Shown: piece after piece, positions 27,194-40,366 of the stretch
Layout: every line of letters begins with the position of its first letter
Numbering within the stretch: position 1 is the stretch's first letter
Assembly: GCA_014529385.2 (NCBI GenBank)
Contig: CM043953.1
Span: 76,808,872 to 76,872,871, forward strand
DNA from: Adiantum capillus-veneris
Lineage: Eukaryota; Streptophyta; Polypodiopsida; Polypodiales; Pteridaceae
Direction of reading: 5' to 3'
Length of the DNA: 64,000 nt
Translations under genes and position numbers: made by a program
Notes under the pieces: generated by a model
Seen by the model: the letters and a program-made list of their open reading frames with translations, nothing else
What the model was told of the DNA's origin: nothing
Databases searched by the model: none

Positions 27194-28009
27194 CTTGTGA
27201 GACATGGACCATGGCGTTCATTGTGTGGCGTTGTTGGTTGCGTGCTAGTAGCCTAGTGGGCGTGCACGGTGGGTTTTTGAGGTCGTTGATGGTGCAAGTG
27301 GCTTGACCAATGTCAAATGCTGGTACAATATATGATGTTGAAGTTGCAAGGTCTTGGCCTCGTGGCCCCAATGGGTGTAAAACTTTTATTGAGGAAGGGG
27401 AGGGGTCCCACCCCTTGTCATGGCTGTATGACATCCCCAAAAGTGGGTGCCTCACAAGCCTTGGTGGGCAAGAAAACTGAGAATAGAAAAAGAGGTGGTG
27501 CACATGCAAAGTGGGAGTTAAAAATAGAAAGATCAACAAATATAGGGGAAGCCCCACACACCCATAAGGGGCACAATTTTTGGCAATTAGGGGAGATTGT
27601 TTGAAAGGCAACAGGAGTTCTCGAAGCAAGGGAGAAGGGGAGCTCTACGGGAAAAGCTTGAGATTTCCATTGCGCTATCCCTCATCATCGGGTGCTCTCT
27701 TAGCTTATGCTCTATTAATCATAATTATAAGCTCGCTTAGACTTTTGTAGGTGTTGTACTGCATCTTCTCCCACTTTATTTTTCCACAGCTAGCAACCCT
27801 GTATTGTCTCAGCTCACCTCTCAAACACCATATCCCTCGACATCTTAGATGAACCCGACGAGAAACGAGTTGAGGTGGGAAATTTTTAGTGAGGACCATG
27901 TCTACACCGCATTAGGCAGCAATGTGACAACTGATGCAACAGTTTTTTATAGCTTATATGCAACAACAACATGCTACCCAACAATAGCATAATCTATAGG
28001 AGTGGAGTC
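26236..28009. other. Stretch without a recognisable gene
   Basis: It contains (GA)35 at 27,121-27,190 and a twice-occurring phrase 'gcctcgattggagt' (near 26,641 and 26,821). A 174-codon minus-strand frame at 27,105-27,629 runs through the GA tract and has no domain. The part after about 27,650 may be the leader or LTR of the gypsy copy that follows, but no LTR end can be fixed. Confidence 0.4.
27121..27190. repeat. (GA)35 microsatellite
   Basis: Uninterrupted GA run of 70 bp. Confidence 0.97.
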
Positions 28010-29745
28010 GTAGAGCTCGGTAGACGGTTACAGACAAATTGCAACAATTTGCAAGACTAGATATTACCAAATTTTGCAATATTTATAAGAAATCTATGGA
28101 AGATAATGGAATTGACGATCAAAATGCAACAAAGGGGTTTCATTTAATTATGGTGCTTGAACTTAGGGATCAAATTAGAGAAATTTAGGTGACTCAAGTA
28201 CCGGATTAGTAGGAATTCAAGAAGGCTTTGCAAGAGGAGCACTTTCTTGAGGATTTTCAGAGGGTAAAAAAACAAAGTTTCATGCAGTTGGTACAAAAGA
28301 AGAATAAAAAATTATATGCACGAGATCTGCTACAGGAATTTGAAAAGAAATTTGAGCAGTTATACAAAGCAGAGCAACGTTTGATGAAGCCCAAAAGGGT
28401 TGCATTCTTTATTCAAGCTGCTGATCTGCAACTTCAAAAAGTAGCACAATTACTGGAGGACTCAAGATGTAAATTGGGATTAACATCCGATTGGAAGATA
28501 GTCTCTGAAGCAATTAATATGATCGTGAAACGTCAAATGAGGGTTGATAAGCTGATTGTGGCCGATGGTATGGATGTTGTTGAAGAATAAGCTAAGGAGA
28601 AGTCATATTCCATATCACCTAAAGTGGAGGAGCCAATTCTTGAGGAATTGGTGAAAGGTATACAAGAGTGAAATTTAAATTTAAAAGCGATAAAACTTGA
28701 AGAACTAGCTACAAAGGCATCTATAAAGCCTAAGCAACAACCTCCATGCAAAGCTTGGGATGATCAATGCATGTGGTGCAACAGTGAATACCATACAGGA
28801 AAGGATTGTGATTACTTTAATGAAGCTAAACCAAGAAATGTGGTTTTTTTGAAAGACTAGAATATTCAACTCACGGCAAACAACAGGTAAGCCGCTCCAC
28901 TTGAATTTTGGAAGGGGTGGAATGAAAAAGTTAGTGGAGAAAATATAGCATAATGTTGCTCTTGTATAAGCAGCTACATATGGGTTGCACGTCTACAAAG
29001 AGGGAGATGATGAAGGTGCAGGTGTAAAGGGTCAATTATGGCCTCATGCATTGAAAACAACAAAAGCAAGCAAGGTGACTCATGGAAAATTATGTGAGGT
29101 GGGGAATTGCATTTGAGAAACCACAGGGTGGACTCATTCGATGGATTCTCTTTTGGTGTACGCATCCATTGCTAAGTCTCAAGCTAACGAGGCTGGTGGA
29201 AGAGAAGCAGAAGAGGGATGAAGATAATGTAGGGACATCAAAAAGGGCAACAAGATTCTACAGTAAGAGGGAAGATGGGCATACTCCTAAACTTGCTCCC
29301 GAAGTGGTTATGGAAGAAGCACCAATAGATAAGAAGCAAGGTAAGCCCAAGGGGCCCTCTTATAAGTTGAAGTCTGACATTGAGTTGACTAGAAATCTAA
29401 AGAAGTTCTTTGAAGAGCGCATTCTTAATAGCAAAGTGGAGCTCACGTTGGGTGACATTTTGGTAATTGCCAAGCATTAGTTTCATGAGGAGATCATCGA
29501 TATTATCAAAAGAAAACGACAAGTACCAAGGGAGCATGAGCATGAATCAGTTAAGAGCCAAATGATTCATGACATTGAAGTAATTCTAGATGATTATGAA
29601 GAAGAACTTGAAGATGAAGAGCCAAAACCTATGGTGGTTTCAAATCTGATTGTACCTGAGGTAAGACATGTTCGTTTTAATGATGAAGGAGATAGTGAAA
29701 CTGTACCCATTGGCCAAGAGCAACAATGTGAAATCATTGTAAAGT
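28010..29745 (+). mobile_element. Ty3/gypsy gag-protease fossil, copy G1
   Basis: It encodes a charged gag (QEEHFLEDFQRVKKQ; LTSDWKIVSEAINMIVK), a zinc knuckle of CX2CX4HX4C form (CMWCNSEYHTGKDC near 28,770-28,811) and a highly acidic region before the protease (DDYEEELEDEEPKP). The same order is found in G2 at 32.6-34.6 kb with closely similar sequence. No reverse transcriptase or LTR is attached. It is broken at many points. Similarity to G2 ends near 29,740. Confidence 0.8.
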
Positions 29746-29851
29746 GTGGGATTCACTCCTATCTTATTGCATACATAGCGAGAACCATAAACATAATTAT
29801 CAATCCATGGGATGAAGCTAACTCAACTAGTACATAGAGGCTACAAGAGGG

Positions 29852-30743
29852 TGTCAATCTTTTGGAAAACAATAGACAACTCACATCTAACATAAGCTAC
29901 ACTCAAATGACCTAAGTCATCAAAAGCTAATAGCTAATCAACAAACAAAACATGACCGTTACAACATCAAACATCATCCGAATGTTACGAAACTGATAGG
30001 ACAAGCATATAATACCTAAGCATGCATGCTTATGGTCTCAAATCTCACTTTTGATGAAGTACAAAAATCACGTTTATTAACAGCAGTGACTTTTTGACCT
30101 AGTCGTTTCTGACCCTGAATGCATCTAAATGCTTAGCAATGATACCCCAATACCCCGCCTATGCTTACTTTGTGATTTCCTAGGTTAAATTCCTACTTAT
30201 GATAAAATTAGGCTGCGGGTCAGCGAAGCAAAAAGCTACAGATTACCATGATATGTTTATGTCAATGCGTAGAGCTCTTACCTGGGTTGCAACGCAACAG
30301 ACGGCACTACAATGTGACAACCGGGAAGGAAGTAAGAAACATAAGAAGGAGATAAGTGAGTGCCATTAGCTCACGCTGTGTATTTCTTATCCAAAAACTT
30401 AACAAAATCTTTACAAAGTTGGCTTTTATACCTTAGCCAAGTCCAAAATATGAAATGTCTGGGCGCCCAATGCCTTTAGGGCTTCACCACTTACTGAATC
30501 TACAACCTAGGCACACTAACTGCCTGTTTTTTACAGCTTGGAACTCCCATTGAGCCTGTAACACATTAGAACTATTACAATGGCTTGAAATAAATCGAGA
30601 ATTTACAATACATCACCATTTTGAAAAAATGTGAAAAATGTGTAACTCCAATCTTTACTGCTTCTGCATGTTGATCTTCGATGTGCATCCGTAAGGCTCG
30701 GGCCTTTAGCAGCTTCTGTTAACTTACGTTGGCTCAGTTAACA
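29852..30743 (-). repeat. Candidate 3' LTR (minus strand)
   Basis: The upper boundary is set by the polypurine tract and TG. The lower boundary at TGTCAATC (plus strand) is chosen because it gives TG...CA ends with a short imperfect inverted repeat. No matching partner LTR is in the window. Confidence 0.5.
30423..30430 (-). promoter_or_regulatory. TATA box in the minus-strand LTR
   Basis: CTTTTATA on the plus strand gives TATAAAAG on the minus strand, inside the candidate LTR and in its transcriptional direction. Confidence 0.5.
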
Positions 30744-32570
30744 TTCCCCCCTTTTTATTTTAGTGCCCGTTCTCGGGCACTGTTGAGAAGTGTCCATGGA
30801 GGCAATGGAAGGTTTTGATTGGTTGTTGATGGGCTGATTGTTTTCAATTGCCCATTGAATTCATTGAGGAGGTTCAATTTTTTGCATCATCTTCATTAGT
30901 CCAAAGTTGTTTGATGTGAGAGATGATGCTGCATTTGTCCATAATGATGAGGCTACTGTTTATTTATGAAAAGTATGTAAAAGGGAAGTAGAATGATGAG
31001 GTTCTAAATTAGGATCTAATACCAGGATGACCAAAGGGAAAAACCCAGTGGGAAAAAAATACCCTTTGGATAAGTGCATTATTGGAGTGCTTATTATCAT
31101 GGGAAATATTAATAAATTACTCAGGGAATTATTTTCTAATAGATATTAAAATAAGAGGGCAGCAAATATATGAAAGGAGCATGATGGAGCATTGGTTTGC
31201 CTACTGTAGTCCATTCAAGGTGCATAGGTGGAAGCAAAAAAGAGTGTATAATGCATATGTCCGATGATGGGACATCCTATATGCATACATAGAAATGCAT
31301 GAGAAACAATATGTTGTGCAAGAAAGATTTTGAGGGGTTCTTTAGAAAGATGGTGTAGCTATAAAAGCATATGACATGGCTTTGCAAGCTCGCACCCCTT
31401 TAAGAATGGTTTTCATTGTCAAGGATATGTGCTCGTATCTTACTGTGCAATGTGTGTGAGTGTTGGACTCTACGACACTCCACCAATTGTTATTTAATAG
31501 ACTTTGACTCTTATGCTCATCTCATCCAGCATGAGCGACATGACTTAGATATGTTGAACTCTTCCAGCTTGAGTGTAAGCCTAATAACGAGGACTCTTAG
31601 AAGAGAGTTTATTATGACTTGAAGCTTTGGGACTAATGCTTTGCTCATTTTATGGCTCAGTAGCCCGCCGACTCTGACTATGCCAAAGAGTGTTTTTTGC
31701 ACCCTGGCAACTTGACTTTTTACATTCTTGTGCTTACTACAAGCATTTCTTTAGGTAAAAGTAAGCTTGAATCCTCAAAAAGAAGATTAGTGAAGGACCA
31801 AGTTGGCATTGAAGGTTTCTTTTGCCATACCTCTTTTATCTTCTTCAAATCTACATTCGCTTTGGTTAGGTTGTCCTTCTTCGACTGTGAGGACTCCATT
31901 ATCTGTTTGATTTTCCAATTAGACATGTTGATAGGAGTCTTTGATGTTGTTGTAGGCCTCTATTCACTTTTGGAATTTGGCTTTTGACTGGAGTGTTGGA
32001 AGACTTAGGAATCCAAATCTCTTGATGACCTTTGTATCTCCTTTGTTGACTTTGCTTCACTCTAGGTCTTGTTGAGTTCTTGAGATCTTCATGCAGGTAT
32101 GGTGTAGTTGTAGTTGGCTTGTGGTTGATTGGTATCCAAATCTTTGTATAACCTATGTAGAATCCTTGTCCAAGAGGAAGATTCTTTGAGATCCACCTTT
32201 GTTCTATATCCTCTTGAGAGTTGTGGTAGACTTTAGCATCTTTCAATGTTGTTCTGTTGTATACCTGCTTCTTAGGTATCCTAGGATATTGTCGAGGTAG
32301 ATACCTTGTGGGCCTTCTTTCTTAGGAGGGATTTGAAGTTACTTCATATGCCCTTACCTAAGGTTTTGGTATCCATATATGTCTGTTACCTCTATAGTAC
32401 TCATGTTCCTTTCAGCTCCATTGTGATGATATCCATCCCATTTGTTTGTCTTTATGTGTTGATTTCTTGTCCTTAATCCAAACCAGATCATTGACTTTGA
32501 CTAAACTTCTTGGATTTTCCTTTGCTTTCTTGAGTACTTTGGCTAATATACCTTTGATTTGTTGGGTACT

Positions 32571-34556
32571 TTCTTGAGGATTTCCAGAGGGTAAAAAACA
32601 CAAAGTTTTATGCAGTTGGTGCAGAAGAAGAATAAAAAATTATATGCACGAGAGCTGTTATAGGAATTTGAAAAGAAATCTGAGCAGTTATCCAAAGGAG
32701 AGCAACATTTGAGGAAGCCCAAAAGGGTATAATTAATAATAAATAGCAAATGAGCTTAGATGAAAAAATAGAACCTAAAAGAGTTTAGTACAACTATTGA
32801 AGGACTCAACAGTAAATTGGGATTAACATCCGATTGGAAGATAGTCTCTGAAGCAATTAATATGATCGTGAAATGTCAGATGAGGGTTGATAAGTTGATT
32901 GTGGCCGATGGTATGGATGTTGTTGAAGAAGAAGCTAAGGAGAAATCATATTCCATAGCACCCAAAGTGGAGGAGCCAATTCTTGAGGAATTGGTGAAAG
33001 GTATACAAGAGTGAAATTTGAATTTAAAAGCAGTAAAACTTGAAGGAGTAGCTCTACAAAGGCATCTACAAAGCCTAAGCAACAACCTCCATGCAAAGAT
33101 TGGGATGATCAATGCATGTGGTGCGACAATGAAGACCATACAGGTAAGGATTGTGATGACTTTAATGAAGCTAAACCAAGAAATGTGGTTTTTTGGAAAG
33201 ACTAGAATATTCAACTCACGACAAACAACAAGTGAGCCGCTCCACTTGAATTTTGGAAGGGGTAGAATGAGAAAGTTAGTGGAGAAAATACAACATAATG
33301 TTGCTCTTGTATAAGCAGCTACATATGGGTTGCATGTCTACAAAGAGGGAGACGATGAAGGTGCAAGTGTAAAGGGTCAATTATGGCCTCATGCATTGAA
33401 GACAGCAGAAGCAAGCAAGGTGACTCATGGCAAATAACATTAGGTGGGGAATTGCATTTGAGAAACCATAGGGTGGACTGATCCGCTGGATTCTCTTTTG
33501 GTGTACGCTCCATTGCTAAGTCTCAAGCTAATGAGGCTATGGTGGAAGAGAAGCAGAAGAGGGATGAAGACAATGTAGGGACGTCGAAAAGGGCAACAAG
33601 ATTCAACAATAAGAGGCAAGACGGGCATACTCCCAAACCTGCTCTCAAAGTGGTTATGGAAGAAGCAACAAAAGATAAGAAGCAAGGTAAGCCCAAGGGG
33701 CCCTCTTATAAGTTGAAGTTTGACATTGAATTGACTAAAAATCTAAAGAAGTTCTTTGAAGAGAGCATTATTAATAGCAAAGTGGATCTCATGTTGGGTG
33801 ACATTTTGGGAATTGCCAAGCGTGAGTTTCATGAGGAGATCATCAATATCATCAAAAGAAAACAACAAGTACCAAGGAAGCATGAGCGTGAATCAATTAA
33901 GAGCCAAATGATTCGTCACATTGAAGAAATTCTAGATGATTATGAAGAAGAACTTGAAGATGAAGAGCCAAAACCTATGGTGGTTTCAAATCTAATTGTA
34001 CCTGAGGTAAGACATGTTCATTTTAATGATGAAGGAGACAGTGAAACTGTACCCAGGAGTCACTTTTCAAGGACTCATTGGGCAAGAGCAACAATGGAAA
34101 CCATTGTAAAGCTAGACAACATTGAAGAAGTTGTTTTATCACTTATAGACCATGGTTCAAAAATCAATCTTATGGCAAAGAGCTTGCACCAGAACGGAAA
34201 GTGGCCTATTAATGTGCACCACGGTTTTTGGCGGATACAAGCTATCAACATGCTTCCAGGCAATGTTTATGGTGCATGTGAAAATGTTAAGGTAACTATT
34301 GGGTATGTTTGTGATGAACCAAAAAAAAAAAAAAAAACAAGAGAATTCCTCCTATCCACGTATTTTGGGACAGCCCTACAGTATGGAAACGAAGGTGCTA
34401 GATGACAACTTGGCCTATGCAAGGATTTTGAGTCCAGATAGTAAAAGAGATGTTCAATTTCTTACTGCATGTATTGATCATGCTTGCAAGGATGTGATAT
34501 ACTTGAAGGAGATAATGTCATTTCAAGAATTTTTGAAGAGGTTTCCTTTGTGAATT
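32571..34556 (+). mobile_element. Ty3/gypsy gag-protease fossil, copy G2
   Basis: Similarity to G1 starts abruptly at 'ctttcttgagg' (compare 28,243). Parts: gag (LTSDWKIVSEAINMIV near 32,820), zinc knuckle (CMWCDNEDHTGKDC near 33,116), a basic and acidic linker, then a gypsy protease region with LIDHGSKINLM near 34,140, YGACENVKVTIGYV near 34,270 and SYPRILGQPYSMETKVLDD near 34,350-34,405. It extends further into the protease than G1 and stops at repeat D1. It is broken, with several breaks. The pol fossil at 48.3-52.0 kb may derive from the same family. Confidence 0.82.
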
Positions 34557-34693
34557 GTGAGGTTCTCAACTCCGGAAGATTGGGGCAACTTAATAGTTAA
34601 CCTTCCTTTATTATGAAGTTTCATTAACAACACCCTACTCCAATTCCACAAAGCAAGGATACAAGCAATAGAAGAGAGGAAGACCTCTATCCA

Positions 34694-34914
34694 TGTTACC
34701 ATATACATGTGGTAGTGATGTGTGTGAACACACTAGGACCCTCTTTTTTTCCCTCTTTAGGAGGTTTTTCCCCCGTGCATTATATATACGCCCATCACTC
34801 CAGGGCTATCAATCTTTCCATTGCACACTAAGTAACACACTCTCTATTGTGTGCCTTGAGCTTCCTTTGTCTTCTCCAAGATGTGTGCGTTTCTCTGCAA
34901 CCCTAATTCCAACA
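34694..34914 (+). repeat. 5' LTR of element A
   Basis: 221 bp, TG...CA, with a TATATATA stretch near 34,782. The primer site begins three bases after its end. Confidence 0.95.
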
Positions 34915-34943
34915 ATTGGTATCAGAGCAAGTTACGTCCTCCC

Positions 34944-35694
34944 CCCGGGGGATTCACCATGGAAAACTTACCACACCACATAAGTGCAGGAGAGGGGGGG
35001 TTTTTTACAAGTTACATAAGTGTATAAGTTAGGGGTAGGCCTCCAGTAATTTATCTTCCAAGCTTAAAAATAAGGGAAGGGGTATCATATTTATGGGGGG
35101 GGGGGGGGGGGGGGGGGGGGAGAGAAGTGAGAAAAGGGAAAAATGAGAGGAAGTTTTTGTGTTTCAAAATCATGGCTTCCCAAAAGATTCTTCCCTTGAA
35201 CTTGTGAGTCAATAGCTACAAAGATACATGCAAGAACTAACATTGCTTTGTATATAGTCCATTTGTTGAGTTTGTATAGATGCAAATTTACATGGAGAAC
35301 CTAGCAAAACTTTATAACCACGGTTTTGGAGTAATTTAGATGGGTCAAAATTGGACCCGAATTGGACGAGTGGGTAGAGTGCAGGCTGATCGCGCACATA
35401 GTTTCAAAGTCAAACTAAGACACATTGAGGGTACATCTAGTTATCAATAGAAGTGGCTCCTTAGTACGTTGCTAGTCACTATGCTACATGCTCTTTGACT
35501 AGTTTTACTCATTTAGATCATGTAAGACCTAAATTTTATATGTAAGATAGGGGTATGATAGTTTTTTGCATGGATTGTTGTATAAGCGTAGAAAGGGGGC
35601 CATGTTCCCTAATATGAGTCGTATATAGGGGTTTTATTAAAGTTGTCCACTCGCAGGTGGCATTCCATTTTGTATATAGAGTGAATCCCCCGGG
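34944..35694. mobile_element. Non-autonomous TIR DNA transposon inside element A
   Basis: Perfect 14-bp terminal inverted repeats, cccgggggattcac at 34,944-34,957 and its reverse complement at 35,681-35,694, are flanked by an 8-bp direct repeat gtcctccc (34,936-34,943; 35,695-35,702). A 15-bp TIR with a 6-bp duplication also fits, because the junction bases are ambiguous. The 751-bp inside has no transposase frame and includes a 26-base G run. An 8-bp duplication is typical of hAT-type elements, but the ends lack the usual CAGGG start, so the superfamily is uncertain. It must be younger than element A. Confidence 0.8.
35095..35120. repeat. Poly-G tract (26)
   Basis: Uninterrupted run of 26 G inside the TIR element. 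Confidence 0.9.
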
Positions 35695-38600
35695 GTCCTC
35701 CCGGGCTTAGTCGCCAGCTGCTCCAGCACACGCCTGCTCACTTTCTCCGATTACAGTGAGGTTTGGCGAGCGTTTGCAGGTCGACAAATATTTTGGGCAA
35801 GCTCATAGAGCTTAGTCTGCTCAGATTTCTGATTCGGACTCATTTCAGTCTCCGTTTCCACTATAGGCAGGTCTACATAGGCAATTTTGTCATTTTGTGC
35901 AAAATTTCTGTCAGTGCCGTTTTCAGCATAACATGTGCTTTACAGCCTTCTACGGTTTGTGCTATATAGCACGTGTTGTTCCCGCTCCGTTTCTTCTATT
36001 TTTGGGCAGTTTTCACATCAGGTGCAGCATTTACCATGGCTAACAACAACACAGATGTCTTCAAGATGTTTGCTGCTGAGAACAAGTTGGATGGGGACAA
36101 TTACCCTACATGGTCTTATATGATGCAACATGTTCTTGTGTCAAAGGGCATCTAGAATATTGTGCAACGCATTGATGTACATCCTGGTTCTGAGGATGTA
36201 GGCGATGTTGAGGATGTTGCAGGTCTTGCTGCAAGGATTGCTACTATTATAGTTGTTTTACCTACAGCAGAACAAGCTCGTTGGGATGTAAAGGATGCGT
36301 AGGCTCATGCATTGATTGTGTTGTCTGTGAAGCGCACCATTGTTCCTCACATCCGTTCAGCAAAATCTACAAAACATGCTTGGGATATTTTGGCTGGTCT
36401 TTATGCAAGTCGCAATGAGGCTAAAATTGCTTTGCTGCATAAACAGCTGGAGTCAAAGATTATGCATGAGGAAGATGATATGGACACTTTCCTTGCTAGT
36501 GTCAAGGATATCAATGAGCAACTTATTTCTACAGGTGAAGTCATTTCAGACAGTTCCCTTGTGCAGACTGTTCTTGATGCCTTACCAGATTCTTACCAGA
36601 CTTTTGCTACTACTTGGAGACTTATGACCCAAGGAAATCCAGAAGTTGTCAAGTTTGATGCATTATGCACATTGCTTTTGCAAGAGTCACTTTCTAGAAA
36701 AAACAGGACTAGACAGCGTGCAGTTGAACAGGCTTTTATTGCTTCTCAAAGAAAGGGTGGTAACAACAATACAGCCACCTCTTATGGTTCTACTGCGAGT
36801 GGCAAAAATTATGTTCCTAATGCTTTGCTGGCAGGAACTTGTCTGGAAATTCTGGTGATAAGGGCAAAAAGAAGATGCGTTACCATTATTGTAAAGCCAA
36901 TGATCACTTGATCAAGTCGTGTCCTAAGTTGAAGGCCAAAGAGGCTAAGAAGAAAGAGGGTGGTTCCACTGCAAATGCTGGTTCCACTACAAATGCAGCC
37001 ATTGTTGAGTCTTCTGTGAAAGGAGACTGTGTTGCTGATGTTGATGCAGAATGGGCTTTTAGAGCAGACAATCCTATTGTCCATGGTGCATGCTTGTCAG
37101 TTGCTGCAGATTCACATGTGTGGTATTTCGATAGTGGTGCTACAAAGCACATTACCTCACATCGTGAATTGTTCACCTCTTTTGAGTCTGTCCCTCATGG
37201 GAATTCAGTCACTTGTGCCAACAATGCCTCTTATCCGGTTCAGGGAGTTGGAAAGATTGTGCTTACTACTGCAAATGGCAGTTCCTTCACACTTGTTGAT
37301 GCACTTTATGTACCTGGGATCAAGAATAATCTCTTGTCTGTATCCGCACTTGCTACACTTGGACTTGTAGTCAAATTTGTGGATGATAGATGTACAGTTC
37401 ATGATCTTAGTTTTGGTGACGAAATTGTTGCATCTGGCCTTTTGTGTAGTGGGCTGTATCATGCTCACTTTGTATTTGACAAGTGTGGACAAAATTTTGC
37501 AAATGCTGTTGTAGATTCAAGGGCTATTTCAGATGCAAAACTTTTGCATGCACGTTTTGGTCATCTGCATTTTGCCAATTTGCTGCGATTGCAAAAATCT
37601 GATATGGTTGCTTCTTTTCCGCCTCTTGAAGCACCTGTCAAACATGTTTGTGAAGGTTTTACTTTGGGTAAGATGCAGCGTTCTAAGTTTCCAAAGGATG
37701 TTCAGTTCGGGCCACATGCAGGTTGCAGCTTGTGCATAGTGATGTTTGTGGGCCCATGCAAACTCCGCCCTTGGGCAATTACCTTTACTTCGTGACTTTC
37801 ATTGATGATTACTCCAAGCATGCATGGGTATTTCCGCTTAAAGCGAAGTCCGAAGTTTTTATGTGCTTCAAACAATTTCTAGCTATGGCTGAAAATGTCT
37901 CGAAATGTACTATGGGCACCCTCTGTTCCGATCGAGGGGGGGAGTATATGTCTCATAAATTCAATGCATTTCTGGCTAGTCGTGGGATAAAACACCAATG
38001 TACAGTGCCTTATACACCTCAGCAAAATGGTGTTGCTGAGAGAAAAAACGGGTCACTTACGAAAACGACACGATGTATGGTCAAAAGTCAATCTTTGCGC
38101 ATTCTTTTTGGCTTGAGGCCATCATGTGTGCCACTTATGTACTAAACAAGTGTCCTACGAAAGCTTTGCAGTCTATTACTCCATATGAAGAATGGCATGA
38201 TAGAAAGCCTTCTATTGAGCACATGCGTGTTTCTGGCTGTTTGGCGTATGCTTTGGTGCCACAAACACAGCGCAGAAAATTGGATGATAAGGCTGTCAAA
38301 TGTATTTTTGTTGGTTATAGTGCTGAAAGCAGAGGTTACTGGTTGTATCATCTGCAAACAGAACGTATTATGGTTTCACAGGATGTAGTGTTTGTGGAAG
38401 ATTCTATTCAGCCCTTGTTGTCATGTACTAGAGACAGTAATGTAAGCTCACACGACATTTATGACACTTTGTTGCCTCTTTTCGGTGGTGGAAATACAAA
38501 TGTAAGTTCCAATGAGGCAAATGTATAGCCTATGGGGGTTTCTGAAAATGTTACGGATCAGCCTATTACTGATGCAGATGTACATGATGTACTTGATGAG

Positions 38601-40366
38601 GAAAGGGCTCAAAATGAGCAGGCTTGAGATATGCCAAAATGGCTGGCGCACACTTTGCGTTACAGTAAATTGGATGCACCTTTGTCTAGTCGTACTCGTT
38701 CAGGCTCTCGCCATGCATCTTATGCATCAGATTGTTATGTTTTGGTTGTGTCTAGCTTACATGATGTTGAGGAGCCTCTGTCTTTTGATGAAGCACATAA
38801 TTCAAAAAATTGGATGGCTGCCATGCAATCAGAATATGATGCACTTATCAAAAATGATACATGGACTTTATGTGATTTGCCTCCTAGCAAAAAGGCCATT
38901 GGTACAAAGTGGGTTTACAAGTTGAAACGCAAGCCGGATGGTGAGATCGATCGCCATAAGGGTTATGCACAGCAAAAAGGCATAGATTATGAAGAGACAT
39001 TTCCTCCCACTTGTCGTATGACTACTATGCGTTTTCTATGTGCATTGGCAGCTCATTTTGGTTGGGATTTACATCAATCAGACATTGTTACTGCTTTCTT
39101 GAATGGTGACATATTTAAGAAATTTTATGTAACGCTGCCTCACGGTTTTGTCATAAAAGGACAAGAGGACAAAGTGTGCAAATGTAAGAAGGCTTTGTAT
39201 GGGTTGAAGCAAGCTCCTCATGCTTGGTATGAGAAAGCTAACACTCATTTGGTCAAATGAGGCTTTCGCAACAGTCCAACAAAAAGCACATTATATGTAA
39301 AGCGTGAGGGTGATGTACTTCTCATTGTGGTTCTTTATGTCGATGATTTGCTGATCACTGGACCAAATGAGAGACATATTGTTGAATTTAAGGCTGATTT
39401 GAATGCTACTTTCAAGATGAAAGATTTGGGACTGTTGCATCATTACTTGGGTATACAGTTTAAGCAGTGTGATGGTGGTATTGCCTTGTGTCAGAAAAGT
39501 TACATAGAGACATTGCTATGTAGGTTTGGACTTGAGGATTGCAAACCTATTGCCACTCCCATGGAAACAAGTTTGAGGTTGAGTCTACATGATGCCGGCG
39601 ACCCTGCTGATGTCACCCTTTATCAAACTGCTGTTGGCTTCCTCATTTATGTATGCAACACAAGGCCGGATATTCATTTTGTAGTCTCACAGGTCAGCAG
39701 ATTTATGCATAGCCCAGGGTCTAAGCATTGGCACGCTGTCAAGAGGATTTTCCGCTACCTTAGTGGCACTTTACATCTTGACTTGTTTTATCCCAAGGGG
39801 GGATCATTGCCGCCAGACTTACATGCTTTTTCGGACTCAGATTGGGCTGGTTGTTTTGCACGCGAGTGTCCACAAGTGGTTTTTGTTTCATGCTTGGCAA
39901 TTTGTGTATATCATGGTTGAGCAAGAAGCAACCTACTGTGGACACTTCGAGTTGTGAGGCTGAGTACAGGGCAATCTTCACAGCTATGATTGAGTGTGTA
40001 TGGCTCATACGCCTTATGACTGATTTGGGTGTTGGATAGGACACTGCCAACACTATCTACACTGACAGTCAGAGCGCATTGGCGGTTGCGAGGAACCCAG
40101 TTTTTCATGCTCTCACAAAGCACATTGAGGTGCATTACCACTATGTCAAAGAGAGGCTCTCAGCAGGAGAGATCAGCTTGGCTTATGTGCCAACACAGGA
40201 CAACCTTGCAGATCTTTTCACAAAGGCATTGTCTCGTGAGAAGCTTGAAGCTTTTCGCAAAGCTTTGGGCTTACTCCCGTTTGTGGACTAATCATGTCCT
40301 CGGGACATGGCACTTTCCTTTACTCATGTGCCAGCTCTTGTTCACCACATCACTCCAGGGGGGATT

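Larger units (their letters stand above)
29852..32570 (-). mobile_element. Minus-strand LTR element remnant, 3' end with LTR
   Basis: On the minus strand a polypurine tract (aaaaaggggggaa) is followed at once by TGTTAACTGAGCC, a canonical 3' LTR start, at plus position 30,743. The LTR probably ends at 29,852 (minus-strand end ...GATTGACA) and holds a TATAAAAG box. The internal part has short minus-strand frames with repeated W-I-P motifs (RWISKNLPLGQGFYIGY, KIWIPI, EIWIPK; 31,899-32,246) and no reverse transcriptase that I can see. It is possibly a gag-only, non-autonomous element. It is cut off where G2 begins and is broken. Confidence 0.5.

Noticed and set aside
27105-27629. 174-codon minus-strand frame
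   Set aside because: Its C-terminal part is (SL)n read from a GA tract and the rest has no domain or codon pattern of a gene.
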